Shown: positions 7,229 to 15,612, counted from the stretch's first letter. The stretch: DNA of 34,907 nt from Streptomyces sp. WZ.A104 (GCF_002382885.1 NZ_NWVL01000076.1:1-34907), one strand, 5' to 3'. The notes: generated by a model from the letters alone, not told the origin. Numbers and translations are program-made.

Positions 7229-8518
7229 ATGATCACTAGAAATCGGCTGACGACCGGGGTGGGCATAGCGCTCGCCACCCTGGCCGCCGGGCTCGGCACC
7301 GCGATCCCCGCGGCCGCCGACGAAGCCCCCGCCGCCCCCTCCCCCAAGGTCGAGCTGGTGCTCGACGTCAGTGGCTCCATGCGCACCCGCGACATCGACG
7401 GCCAGTCCCGGATGGCCGCCGCGAAGCAGGCGTTCAACGACGTCCTGGACGCGGTGCCCGAACAGGTGCAGCTCGGCATCCGGACGCTCGGCGCGGACTA
7501 CCCCGGCGAGGACCGCAAGGTCGGCTGCAAGGACACCCGGCAGCTCTACCCGGTCGGCCCGCTGGACCGTACCGAGGCCAAGACCGCCGTCGCCACACTC
7601 GCCCCCACCGGCTTCACCCCGATCGGTCCCGCCCTGCTCGGCGCGGCCGACGACCTGGAGGGCGGCGAGGGTTCGCGCCGGATCGTGCTCATCACGGACG
7701 GCGAGGACACCTGCGGTCCGCTCGACCCGTGCGAGGTGGCCCGGGAGATCGCCGCGCGCGGCACCCACCTGGTCGTGGACACCCTCGGCCTGGTGCCCAA
7801 CGCCAAGATCCGCCAGCAGCTCACCTGTATCGCGGAGGCCACCGGCGGCACGTACACCGCCGTCCAGCACAAGGAAGAACTCTCCGACCGGGTCAAGCAG
7901 TTGGTGGACCGGGCGGCCGAGCCCGTCGTCACCCCGGTGGCGACCGAAGGGGGCGCGAGCTGCTCCGCCGCGCCCGAGCTGAAGCCCGGCCTCTACACGG
8001 ACCGCGCGAAGATCGGCGAACACCGCTGGTACCGGGTCGACGTGCTGCCCGGCCAGGAGCTGCGCGCCTCGGCGAGCGTGGCGGCGGACCGCGCGGTGGA
8101 CAACGACTACGGTGTGCTGCTGCGCGCGGTGACGGCCCACGGCCGGGAGATCGTCCGGGGCTCCGAGGCGGGCACCGGCCGCACCGATGTGATCTCGTCC
8201 GGACTGCGCTACCCGAAGGCCGGGACCGAGGACGAGGACTCCGGCGACAGCGGTGACGGCAAGCCCGCCGCCGAGACCGTATGCCTCCAGCTCGCCCACT
8301 CCTTCTCCGCGCCCGCCTCCGTGAAGCGGTCTCCCGGTCTGCCGGTCGAGCTGACCGTGGACCTGGTCGAAGGACCGGCAAAGGCGTCCGACGCGGCGGC
8401 CTTCGGACTCGGCCGCGGCTGGTGGCTGCTCGGGGTGCTCGTCCTGACCGGCCTGATCGCGGGCCTGCTGACCGGCTGGCTCCCTCGCTGGCGCGTCGCC
8501 GTATGGAGGACCAACTGA
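7229..8518 (+). CDS. Exported VWA-domain protein with C-terminal membrane anchor
   Basis: A 429-residue protein. A signal peptide (about 1-30, ending AIPAAADEA) precedes a von Willebrand A domain (about 38-230) with an intact metal-ion-dependent adhesion site: DVSGSM (about 46-51), a Thr in APTGFTPIGPAL, and ITDGEDTCGP. A second domain (about 245-400) reads as a beta-sandwich (GLYTDRAKIGEHRWYRVDVLPGQELRASASV). The C-terminus has a membrane helix (WWLLGVLVLTGLIAGLLTGWL) and a short basic tail, so the domains face outside. The stop overlaps the next gene's start (ATGA), and the partner has a similar layout. VWA domains bind partners through metal; the ligand here is unknown. Confidence 0.85.
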   Translation: MITRNRLTTGVGIALATLAAGLGTAIPAAADEAPAAPSPKVELVLDVSGSMRTRDIDGQSRMAAAKQAFNDVLDAVPEQVQLGIRTLGADYPGEDRKVGCKDTRQLYPVGPLDRTEAKTAVATLAPTGFTPIGPALLGAADDLEGGEGSRRIVLITDGEDTCGPLDPCEVAREIAARGTHLVVDTLGLVPNAKIRQQLTCIAEATGGTYTAVQHKEELSDRVKQLVDRAAEPVVTPVATEGGASCSAAPELKPGLYTDRAKIGEHRWYRVDVLPGQELRASASVAADRAVDNDYGVLLRAVTAHGREIVRGSEAGTGRTDVISSGLRYPKAGTEDEDSGDSGDGKPAAETVCLQLAHSFSAPASVKRSPGLPVELTVDLVEGPAKASDAAAFGLGRGWWLLGVLVLTGLIAGLLTGWLPRWRVAVWRTN

Positions 8519-9393
8519 TGCGTACGACACCTCGCCGCACCCACGGCGCAGGGCGCGCGTTGAGCCGCGCGCACGGCATGCGGCGCGCGCTGACCGGAGC
8601 CCTGCTCGCCGGGGTGACCCTGTTCACCGCCACCGGCCAGGCGGTGGCCGACGACCCCTCGGCGAGCGCGAGCCCCGCCGGGGAGGAGGCAGGCCCCACC
8701 GAGGCCGGGACCACGTTCCGTACGGCCACCGCGCTCAAGCAGGGCCAGAGGGGCACCGCCCAGGCCTCGACCGGGGACTACCTCTACTGGGTGTTCCCGG
8801 CCGACGCCGGGCAACGGCCCACCGTCGAGGCCACGGTGAAGTTCCCCGAGAGCGCCGCCCGGAGCGGGGCGTCCACCTGGCAGATCGACGTGTACGACGG
8901 GCTGCGCCGCCGCCAGGCCTGCCAGTACGGGCACCAGACCAGGAAGGCGGCGGCCGACGCGGCCACCGTGGAACTGTCCTGCGTCCTGCGCACCGTGCGC
9001 TCCTGGTCCGAACCGTGGGCGAACGACCCGCTGCCCGGCAGCTACTACGTCCGCCTCACGGTGGCGGGTCTGCCCGCCGAGGACCTGGGCCTGCCGTTCG
9101 GGGCGGAGGTGCGGGCGGCCTCGAAGGAGCAGAACGGCGCGCACGACGTGGACGGGTCGCTCTCCGAGCCGCTGGTACCGGGCGTCTCGATCGCCGCGCC
9201 GGGCGACGCGAACGCCTCCGCTCCCCGGACGCCGACCACCGCCGGGCCGGAGGACGGCTGGGCCTCCGGCTGGTGGACCGACCGCTGGCTGTGGACGGTG
9301 GGCGGCGGAGTGCTCGCCGCGTTCGCGGCCGTGTTCGGCTACTCGCTGACACGGGGCCGGGGCCGCCCGGCACACGTCCCGCCCGTCGTCTGA
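8518..9393 (+). CDS. Exported membrane-anchored partner of the VWA protein
   Basis: The ATG overlaps the VWA gene's stop by one base (ATGA), giving a 291-residue product. A long basic N-terminus leads into a signal sequence (ALTGALLAGVTLFTATGQAVA), then a Ser/Ala/Glu linker, a probable beta-sandwich domain (TTFRTATALKQGQRGTAQAS to GSYYVRLTVAGLP) containing two Cys (in RRRQACQYG and ELSCVL) that could form a disulfide, a Thr/Ala-rich linker, and a C-terminal membrane helix (WLWTVGGGVLAAFAAVFGYSL) with an RGRGRP tail. Its central domain resembles the second domain of the upstream protein in pattern (surface/exposed beta strands). No enzyme motif was seen; most likely the two proteins form one envelope complex. 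Confidence 0.75.
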   Translation: MRTTPRRTHGAGRALSRAHGMRRALTGALLAGVTLFTATGQAVADDPSASASPAGEEAGPTEAGTTFRTATALKQGQRGTAQASTGDYLYWVFPADAGQRPTVEATVKFPESAARSGASTWQIDVYDGLRRRQACQYGHQTRKAAADAATVELSCVLRTVRSWSEPWANDPLPGSYYVRLTVAGLPAEDLGLPFGAEVRAASKEQNGAHDVDGSLSEPLVPGVSIAAPGDANASAPRTPTTAGPEDGWASGWWTDRWLWTVGGGVLAAFAAVFGYSLTRGRGRPAHVPPVV

Positions 9394-9521
9394 GAGCCCC
9401 ACCGCACCGGTCCGCCAACGGCGGCCTCCCCGCACCTCGAAGATCCTGGCCCGCGACGGGGCGGGGCCGCTTCGGGACGGGGAGGCACGGCCGGGGCGGC
9501 AGCACGCCGTAGCCTGTAGCC

Positions 9522-11006
9522 GTGTTGATCTACGGCGAACTGACGGCGGCTGAGCGTGCCTTGCGGGCTTCCTTCCCCGAAGGGCGGTGGGTGGATCTGC
9601 GCACCGGGGAGCCTGAGGACGACGATCCCGCCACCGGGGCGCGTTGGGGGGCCGAACGCACGGTCCGCGCCGAGGTCGTGGCCGCCCTTCTGCTGGGCGG
9701 CAACACGGAACGGCCGAGCAGTGTCGCCTCCCTGCGTCTCGCCGGCGCTCGGATCACGGGCCGCCTCGATCTGGCCGGTGCGGAGATCGGCCACCTGCTC
9801 TGGCTGAAGGAATGCCGGTTGGATCAGCCGGTCAGCTTCAACGCGGCCTCGACACGGACGATCCGGATCACGCGCAGCCGGGTCCCCGGCGTGGACGCCG
9901 GACTGGCCCGCATCGAGGGCCGTCTCGACCTGACCGGGTCCGTGATGGACACGGGCCGTCTCTCCCTGATCAACGCCTATGTGGCGGGGGAGCTGACTCT
10001 CGACGAGGCACGGATATCGGCTCCCGAACCGTGGGCGGTGTTCGCGGGGGGCCTGGTCATGGGCGGCGGCGTCTTCTGCCGGAACGGCTTCACCGCGCGG
10101 GGCGGAATACGGCTGCCGGGTGCGCAGTTGCCCGGCGGCCTGTTCATGGAGGGTGCACGGCTGGAGAGCCCCGACGGGGAGGCGCTGATCGCGGACAACG
10201 TGACAACCACAGTGGTACACCTCTCCGAAGGGTTCAGCGCGACGGGAACTGTGCGGCTGCGGGGTGCTCAGATATCGGACCTGCTGACCCTTGAGGGAGC
10301 CACCCTCGGCGGCGGCGACACGGCGCTCTCAGGCGTCGGGATGCGGGTGGGAACCTTCGACTTCACCCTTGCCGCACAGCCTGCGGGAGCGGTGAACCTT
10401 CAGGGTGCCACGGCAGCCGTTCTGCACGACGGCGAGCGGAGCTGGCCGGAGGAAGTGCGGCTGGACGGCTTCGTCTACGGATCCCTCCGCTCCGACAGGA
10501 CACCCCCGCACAGAGATGTGGCCCACCGCCTGGCATGGCTCCGCCGGAACCCCGGCTATGCCCCGCAGCCGTACGAGCAACTGGCCTCCTGTTACCGCCA
10601 GGCGGGTCACGACGACGACGCCCGGAGGGTGTTGCTGGAGAAGCAACGCCACCGTCGCAGCACCCTGAACGCACCGGGACGAGTATGGGGTTATCTCCTC
10701 GATGCCGCCGTCGGATACGGCTACCGGCCCTGGCTGGCCGCCTTGTGGATGACAGCGCTCTGCCTGCTCGGCAGCCTGGTGTTCAGCGCCCGCTCACCGG
10801 TCCAGACGAAGGACGGAGAGGGCGCCCCGTTCAATCCCTTGTTCTACACCCTCGACCTGCTCTTCCCCATCGGTGACTTCGGACAGCGCGGCGCATGGCA
10901 CTGGACGGGGGCGACACAGTGGCTGTCGTACGTACTGATCGCCATCGGCTGGCTCCTCACCACGGCTGTGGTCGCGGGCGTTTCCCGCACTCTGAGCAGG
11001 AACTGA
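9522..11006 (+). CDS. Membrane protein with beta-helix-like repeats
   Basis: The 494-residue product starts at a GTG; no ribosome binding site is visible and a TAGCCT-like -10 lies close by, so translation may be leaderless. Residues about 60-320 are made of repeated short strands of the form LRLAGARITGRLDLAGAEIG, repeated as GRLDLTGSVMD, GELTLDEARIS, GGIRLPGAQLPGGLFMEGARL and GTVRLRGAQISDLLTLEGATL, a pattern like pentapeptide-repeat or bactofilin-type right-handed helices. A helical region (about 325-390, HRLAWLRRNPGYAPQPYEQL) follows, then three membrane segments (about 405-425, 440-455, 465-485). Such proteins are often labelled membrane-associated oxidoreductases in Streptomyces, but no redox motif is seen. 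Function unknown. Confidence 0.7.
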   Translation: MLIYGELTAAERALRASFPEGRWVDLRTGEPEDDDPATGARWGAERTVRAEVVAALLLGGNTERPSSVASLRLAGARITGRLDLAGAEIGHLLWLKECRLDQPVSFNAASTRTIRITRSRVPGVDAGLARIEGRLDLTGSVMDTGRLSLINAYVAGELTLDEARISAPEPWAVFAGGLVMGGGVFCRNGFTARGGIRLPGAQLPGGLFMEGARLESPDGEALIADNVTTTVVHLSEGFSATGTVRLRGAQISDLLTLEGATLGGGDTALSGVGMRVGTFDFTLAAQPAGAVNLQGATAAVLHDGERSWPEEVRLDGFVYGSLRSDRTPPHRDVAHRLAWLRRNPGYAPQPYEQLASCYRQAGHDDDARRVLLEKQRHRRSTLNAPGRVWGYLLDAAVGYGYRPWLAALWMTALCLLGSLVFSARSPVQTKDGEGAPFNPLFYTLDLLFPIGDFGQRGAWHWTGATQWLSYVLIAIGWLLTTAVVAGVSRTLSRN

Positions 11007-11053
11007 CTTCTCAATGCCGTTGTCAAGCCGAAGCAGGTGCGGTCCAGACTCGG

Positions 11054-11473
11054 TTACGCCGCTGGTTCAACGCTCACCGCGATGGCTCGTCTGCGTAGGT
11101 GAACCGCCAAGATCTCCATCTCGACGAGCGTGCCGACGAGACCGGTCTCGGCGAGTTCCGCGGCCTGCGCTCGTGCTTCGCCCAGGGACAGTTCCCGTGC
11201 ACTGCGGAGGGACTGCAGCACGGAAACAAGGTTCGGCACGTCTCCAGAGAGGCGAAGCCGCGCGGGCCCGTGCGCTTGCAGCAGAGCCTGTCGAATGTTC
11301 TCGGGCGTGACGGGGCCGCTGTCTTCCTCGCACCACCCATTCGGGCAGTCCACGCATCGCCCTTCGGTGCCCCAACAGAGCATGCCGCGGTCGAAGAACT
11401 GACCGACATCGCAGGTCGTCGTACCTCCGCAGGCACTGCACCGGCCTGTGACCTGTACTCCTTGTGTGATCAC
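11054..11473 (-). CDS. Small Cys-rich (zinc-ribbon-like) protein of unknown function
   Basis: A 139-residue protein. The N-terminal third carries paired cysteines typical of a zinc ribbon: CSACGGTTTC then MLCWGTEGRCVDCPNGWC. The rest is helical and Leu/Ala-rich (ENIRQALLQAHG, LVSVLQSLRSARELSLGEAR, LVGTLVEMEILAVHLRRR). The GTG at 11473 was preferred to an ATG 21 bases upstream because GAGGAG lies at the right distance before it. It converges with the beta-helix membrane protein gene and its upstream region borders the IS110 element, so part of its promoter may have been displaced by the insertion. No family was recognised. Confidence 0.65.
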   Translation of the reverse strand: MITQGVQVTGRCSACGGTTTCDVGQFFDRGMLCWGTEGRCVDCPNGWCEEDSGPVTPENIRQALLQAHGPARLRLSGDVPNLVSVLQSLRSARELSLGEARAQAAELAETGLVGTLVEMEILAVHLRRRAIAVSVEPAA

Positions 11474-11565
11474 AGGGGATCTCCTCAGCGTCATGGGTCA
11501 ATGCTGATGGGATCCTCCCTGAGAAGTCGGCTTTGGTCGATCAGGTTTGCGATCGGCGAGAAGCC

Positions 11566-12756
11566 CTATTGGGCGGTTGCTACCGGTGGCGTGAGTTCGT
11601 AGTGCCGCTGGTCTCGCAGAAGCGCCCACAGGACGTTGACTCGTCGCCTGGCCAGCGCCAGGACTGCTTGGGAGTGCCTCTTGCCCTCGGCTCGTTTGCG
11701 GTCGTAGTACCGGCGTGATTCCGAGCAGCAGGTGATGCTGCTCATGGCAGCAAGGAACAGGGCCCGTTGCAGACGTCGGTGGTAGCGCTTGGGGCGGTGA
11801 CGGTTGCCGCTGACCTTGCCTGAGTCCCGGGGAGCCGGTGCCAGGCCGGCGTATGTCGCCAGGCGATCAGGGCTGCCGAAGAGATCAATGTCGCCACCGA
11901 TCGCAGCCAGGATCTCAGCTCCGAGCAGGTTGCCGATCCCGGGCATGCTGGCAACGATGGCGGCCTGACTGTGGGCGCGGAAGGAAACCTCGATCTGCCG
12001 GTCGATCTCGCTGATCTTCTCGTTGAGCACGATCACTTCACGAGCGAGCGTGGCGACCATCACTGCGACCGTCGTCTCTCCGGCAACACTGGTGTGCTGT
12101 CGCTCGGCGGCCTCCATGGCGGTGCGGGCCAGGGCTCCGCACCAGCGGAGCTTCCGGTTCCGGAGCCACTGCTCGAGCCGGCTGGCGCCGAGCCGACGGA
12201 TGGCCGCTGGTGTCTGGTAGCCGGTGAGGAGGACCAAGGGGCCGTGGTTGCCCAGGTCGAGGGCGCGCTCGAAAGCGGGAAAGATGCCAGTCAGGAGGCC
12301 ACGAAGGCGGTTGACGGCTCGGGTGCGGTCGCAGACCAGATCGGCACGGCGGCCAGTGAACAGACGGAGCTCGATGATGGCTTCGTCGCCGGGCCTGATC
12401 GGCTGCAGATCGCGACGCATGCGGGCTTGGTCGGCGATGACGTGTGCGTCACGGGCATCGGTCTTGCCTTCGCCGCGGTAGCCGGCCGTGGCCCGGTTCA
12501 CGGTCCGGCCGGGGATGTAGAGCACCTCCTGGTCGTGGTTGAGCAGGAGAGCGATGACGAGAGCCGCCCCGCCGTCGGCAAGGTCGATGGCCCAGATCAC
12601 CTCGTCACCCAGGGCGAGAACATCGGTGATCAGCTGTAAGAGGTCCGGCTCGTCATTGGCCACCCGCCTCGATAACAGCTTGGTGCCCTCCCCGTCGATG
12701 ACGAAGCAGTGGTGGTGGCCCTTACCGGCATCGATGCCGGCCCAGATGCGATTCAA
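11566..12756 (-). CDS. IS110-family DEDD transposase/recombinase
   Basis: A 396-residue protein with a TTG start preceded by GGGA. The N-terminal RuvC-like DEDD domain shows WAGIDAGKGHHHCFV (first Asp at about residue 9), AIDLADGGAAL and EGKTDARDAHVIAD (Asp residues about 108-118). The C-terminal Transposase_20 region contains SMPGIGNLLGAEILAAIGGD and ATYAGLAPAPRDSGKVSG, with the conserved Ser expected to act as nucleophile in this family near LFLAAMSSI. The gene is uninterrupted and of normal length, so it may be active. IS110-family recombinases are guided by an RNA transcribed from the element's own non-coding end. Confidence 0.95.
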   Translation of the reverse strand: MNRIWAGIDAGKGHHHCFVIDGEGTKLLSRRVANDEPDLLQLITDVLALGDEVIWAIDLADGGAALVIALLLNHDQEVLYIPGRTVNRATAGYRGEGKTDARDAHVIADQARMRRDLQPIRPGDEAIIELRLFTGRRADLVCDRTRAVNRLRGLLTGIFPAFERALDLGNHGPLVLLTGYQTPAAIRRLGASRLEQWLRNRKLRWCGALARTAMEAAERQHTSVAGETTVAVMVATLAREVIVLNEKISEIDRQIEVSFRAHSQAAIVASMPGIGNLLGAEILAAIGGDIDLFGSPDRLATYAGLAPAPRDSGKVSGNRHRPKRYHRRLQRALFLAAMSSITCCSESRRYYDRKRAEGKRHSQAVLALARRRVNVLWALLRDQRHYELTPPVATAQ

Positions 12757-12966
12757 TCGTGATCCCAGGTGAGTCGTACTGATTCTCTCGTGCGGACGAC
12801 CTCACCGGCGTTGTCCTACTCAGCGATCTACTCGCAACTCTCAATGAGCGGCCCGGTCGTCGGTGGGGTTCCGGGCGGCCAAGTCTGTTCAGCCATGAGC
12901 GGCGACACCTCAGTAGCCCCTCCCAGAACCCCCAGGCGACAGGACCCTACGAATGGCCCGATCAAC
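12757..12966 (-). ncRNA. Candidate bridge RNA region of the IS110 element
   Basis: The stretch upstream of the transposase has no supportable ORF. Read on the minus strand it contains stem-forming segments, including GCCCGG paired with CCGGGC around a 14-base loop (12850-12877), and the 8-mer TGTCCTAC at 12812-12819 whose complement GTAGGACA lies at 12978-12985. The 9-mer ACACCTCAG occurs at 12905-12913 and 12985-12993. In the IS110 subgroup the bridge RNA is encoded at this position. The RNA boundaries, target loop and donor loop could not be assigned by eye. Confidence 0.4.
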
Positions 12967-12997
12967 CCGCCTAGAAGGTAGGACACACCTCAGGCGG
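12967..12997. repeat. Stem-loop near the transposase-proximal end of the IS110 element
   Basis: CCGCCT (12967-12972) pairs with AGGCGG (12992-12997), and inside it AGGT (12976-12979) pairs with ACCT (12987-12990), leaving a seven-base loop. It sits where the element's left end is expected. It may be subterminal structure or part of the flanking chromosome. Confidence 0.5.
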
Positions 12998-12999
12998 AT

Positions 13000-13211
13000 T
13001 GTCACGCGTGGCGGCAACTCCGGCGCCCGCCCCTGTGCCGATCCGGAGGCCGCTCCGATCACCCTCGGCAACTCACTTACTCCGTAAGGCCGGTGGCGCA
13101 TTCCGGGCAGTCCGGACCGACGCCCTGGCGGAGCACCTCCCCCATCCTGTTCGATGGGGTTCGAACGATGGCGCGCCGCCCGTGGCGCGCCCCAGGGAGC
13201 GGAGTCCTTCG
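13000..13211 (+). other. Upstream region of the P450 gene with two hairpins
   Basis: No gene could be supported here, although an in-frame GTG at 12999 would extend the P450 by 71 low-complexity residues. Two stem-loops are visible: CCCCAT/ATGGGG at 13140-13159, and two copies of the self-complementary octamer GGCGCGCC at 13170-13177 and 13184-13191, six bases apart. They could be 5'UTR structures or operators for the P450. Its native upstream sequence may have been altered by the adjacent IS110 insertion. Confidence 0.4.
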
Positions 13212-14579
13212 ATGTCCACGCAGACCGGCCCGGCGCTCGACACCCCCTCTCGCGGCCATGCGCTCGTACCGGGCCCCAGAGGGCTGCCGCTGCTGGGGAA
13301 CCTGCCGCAGTTCGCGAAGAACCCGCTCGCCTTCTTCGAACTCCTGCGGGGCCACGGGGACATGGTGCGCTGGCGGTTCGGCCGCAACCGGTGCGTGTTT
13401 CTCGCCGATCCGGACTGCATAGGCGAGTTGCTCACCGAGACGGAGCGCTCCTTCGACCAGCCACGGCTCGGCGTCGCGTTCCGGGCGGTGATGGGCAACG
13501 GCATCATCGTGGCGCGGGGCGGGGACTGGCGGCGCAAGCGCTCCCTCGTACAGCCCTCGGTGCGGCCCAAGCAGGTCAAGTCGTACGCGGCCACCATGGC
13601 GGCCTCCGCGGTGGAGCTGGCCGACAGCTGGTCGGACGGTGAACGCGTCGACGTCAAGCGGGAGATGGCGGCCCTCACCCAGAAGATCGCGGTACGCACC
13701 ATCTTCGGCGTCGACACCCCGGCCGACTCGGAGGCGATGGGCCGGGCGATGGACGTCGCCCAGATGGAGATCGGCAAGGAATTCGCCGGGATCGGCGCCC
13801 TGCTTCCCGACTGGGTGCCTACGCCCGGCCGGGCGCGCATCAGGAAGGCCGCCGCCGTCATCGACGCCGAGGTGGGCCGGGTCGTCGCCCGGCACCGGGA
13901 CGGCGAGGAGGAACGCCCCGATCTGCTCAGCCGGTTGCTCACCGCCGTCGACGAGAGCGGAACGCGGCTCAGCGACGAGGAGATCCGTGACGAGGCGGTC
14001 ACGCTGTACATCGGCGGTCACGAGACCACGAGTTCGACGCTGGTGTGGGCGTGGTACCTGCTCGCCCGCAGCCCCCGGGTCCGGGAGGCGCTCGCCGAGG
14101 AGCTGGAGCGGGTGCTCGGCGACCGGGAGCCCGGCTTCGAGGACTACGCCCGGCTGACGTACACCCAGGCCGTGGTGAAGGAGACCCTGCGGCTGTATCC
14201 CACGATCTGGCTGATCACCGGGGTGGCGAAGGAGGGTGCGCGCGTCGGCGGGCTGCCGATCCCGGAGGGGACCCGGGTGTGGACCAGCCAGTGGTCCACA
14301 CACCGCGACGCGCGGTGGTTCCCGGAGCCGGAGGAGTTCCGGCCCGAGCGCTGGGACGCGGAGCGGGGCGACGCGATCGCGGAGTACGCGTGGTTCCCGT
14401 TCGGCGGCGGGCCCCGGGTCTGCATCGGTACGCGCTTCGCGATGGTGGAAGCGGTCCTCGTTCTGGCCGTGCTGGCCCGCCGCTTCGACCTGGACGTCGA
14501 CCCGGGCGAGGTCGGGCCCGTACCGAGCCTGACCCTCCAGCCGGACCGGGACGTCCTGGCCACCGTCCGGGCGAGGTAG
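13212..14579 (+). CDS. Cytochrome P450
   Basis: A 455-residue P450 monooxygenase, soluble as usual for bacterial class I enzymes. Seen: N-terminal proline-rich entry (GPRGLPLLGNLPQF), WRRKRSLVQPSV in the C-helix, the I-helix oxygen-activation motif GGHETTSS (about 269), the K-helix ExxR as ETLR (about 322), and the haem loop FPFGGGPRVCIG with the Cys ligand at about 403. The ATG at 13212 has GGAG upstream and gives a normal length. No ferredoxin, reductase or biosynthetic partner is adjacent: the IS110 element lies upstream and the betaine cassette converges downstream, so the substrate cannot be inferred. The family number was not recognised. Confidence 0.93.
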   Translation: MSTQTGPALDTPSRGHALVPGPRGLPLLGNLPQFAKNPLAFFELLRGHGDMVRWRFGRNRCVFLADPDCIGELLTETERSFDQPRLGVAFRAVMGNGIIVARGGDWRRKRSLVQPSVRPKQVKSYAATMAASAVELADSWSDGERVDVKREMAALTQKIAVRTIFGVDTPADSEAMGRAMDVAQMEIGKEFAGIGALLPDWVPTPGRARIRKAAAVIDAEVGRVVARHRDGEEERPDLLSRLLTAVDESGTRLSDEEIRDEAVTLYIGGHETTSSTLVWAWYLLARSPRVREALAEELERVLGDREPGFEDYARLTYTQAVVKETLRLYPTIWLITGVAKEGARVGGLPIPEGTRVWTSQWSTHRDARWFPEPEEFRPERWDAERGDAIAEYAWFPFGGGPRVCIGTRFAMVEAVLVLAVLARRFDLDVDPGEVGPVPSLTLQPDRDVLATVRAR

Positions 14580-14598
14580 GGGGACGGTGGGAGGCGGA

Positions 14599-14629
14599 GG
14601 TGCCCGGCTGCCTCGCGGAGCCGGGCACC
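14599..14629. terminator. Bidirectional stem-loop between P450 and betaine cassette
   Basis: GGTGCCCGGCT (14599-14609) and AGCCGGGCACC (14619-14629) are perfectly complementary over 11 bp with a nine-base loop. It lies between two convergent stop codons and can serve both genes. Confidence 0.8.
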
Positions 14630-14636
14630 CAGGGCC

Positions 14637-15611
14637 TCAGTCCTGCGGCAGCCACTTCTCCCAGACGTCCGGGTGCCGGTCGATCCAGCGCTTCGCCGCC
14701 TCCTGGGGCGTCAGCTTCTGCGAGGCGATCATCTCCGAGACCTCGTTCTGGTCTTCCTCCGACCAGTGGAACTTCTTGAGGAACGCGGACGCCTCCCCGC
14801 CGCGCTCGGCGAAGTCCGCGTTCAGGAACTTCTGCAGCGGCGTCGTCGGGTAGGCGCAGTCGATGTCCGCGGGGTCCTTCGCCGCGCACTCGTCCGTGTA
14901 GGCGGGGAGCTTCACCTCGACCATCGGCACCTCGTTGAACAGCCACTGCGGCTGGTACCAGTAGCTGAGGAAGGGCTTCTCCGCCTTGGCGAACTGCTGG
15001 ATCTGGGTGATCTGGGCGGCCTCGGAGCCGGCGAAGACCACCTTGTAGTCCAGGTCCAGGTTCTTCACCAGGGCGACGTCGTTGGTGATGTAGGAGGGCG
15101 AGCCGTCCATCAGCTGGCCCTTGCCGCCGCTCTCGGCGGTCCTCAGCTCCTTCGCGTACTTGTTGAGGTTCTTCCAGTCGGTGACGTCGGGGTGCTCGTC
15201 CGCCCAGTACTTGGGCACGTACCAGCCGATGTGGCCGGTGACCCCGAGGTCGCCGCCCCTCACGATGGTCTTCTTCTCGTCGATGTACAGCTTCTCCTGG
15301 TCCGGGTGGCCCCAGTCCTCCAGGATCGCGTCGACGCGGCCCTGGCTGAGGGCGTCCCAGGCGGGGACCTCGTCCGTCTGGACCAGGTCGACGCGGTAGC
15401 CGAGCTCCTCCTTGAGGAGCTGTTCGGCCACGGCGACGTTCGCCTGGGCGCCGACCCAGGACTGCACGGAGAGCGTCACCGTCTTGACCCCGGCGGGGGC
15501 CGCGAACGGGGATGCCTGCTTGGTCATGTCCGCGGCGCCGCAGCCCGCCGTGGTGAGCAGGGCGGTGGCCGAGGCGAACGCCACGAGCAGGCGTGTGCGG
15601 GAGCGGTTCAT
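14637..15611 (-). CDS. Glycine betaine/choline ABC transporter substrate-binding lipoprotein
   Basis: A 324-residue lipoprotein: the signal peptide ends in the lipobox TAGC with the acylated Cys at residue 24. The mature part is an OpuAC/ProX-type domain with the tryptophan/tyrosine positions that form the aromatic cage for quaternary amines in this family (QSWVG, LEDWGHPDQ, GHIGWYVPKYW, SYWYQPQWLF). It captures betaine-like solutes outside the membrane and delivers them to the permease encoded immediately upstream (one-base gap). It is the last gene of the five-gene cassette. Ligand preference (betaine, choline, proline betaine) cannot be read from the sequence. Confidence 0.93.
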   Translation of the reverse strand: MNRSRTRLLVAFASATALLTTAGCGAADMTKQASPFAAPAGVKTVTLSVQSWVGAQANVAVAEQLLKEELGYRVDLVQTDEVPAWDALSQGRVDAILEDWGHPDQEKLYIDEKKTIVRGGDLGVTGHIGWYVPKYWADEHPDVTDWKNLNKYAKELRTAESGGKGQLMDGSPSYITNDVALVKNLDLDYKVVFAGSEAAQITQIQQFAKAEKPFLSYWYQPQWLFNEVPMVEVKLPAYTDECAAKDPADIDCAYPTTPLQKFLNADFAERGGEASAFLKKFHWSEEDQNEVSEMIASQKLTPQEAAKRWIDRHPDVWEKWLPQD

Positions 15612-15612
15612 T

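Larger units (their letters stand above)
11530..12998 (-). mobile_element. IS110-family insertion sequence (ends approximate)
   Basis: The element comprises a full-length DEDD transposase gene and about 240 bp of non-coding DNA upstream of it, as in the IS110 subgroup. IS110 elements typically lack clear terminal inverted repeats and target-site duplications, and none could be fixed here. The left limit lies somewhere in 11495-11565 and the right limit probably near the stem-loop at 12967-12997. The hexamer CGATCA occurs near both edges (about 11538 and 12959) but is too short to define the junction. Confidence 0.75.

Noticed and set aside
11536..12965. CGATCA as the duplicated core of the IS110 insertion
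   Set aside because: A six-base match near each edge is expected by chance and the exact ends could not be confirmed.
12999..13211. N-terminal extension of the P450 from the upstream GTG
   Set aside because: Adds 71 low-complexity residues and would cross two hairpins; the ATG at 13212 has a GGAG sequence and gives the usual length.
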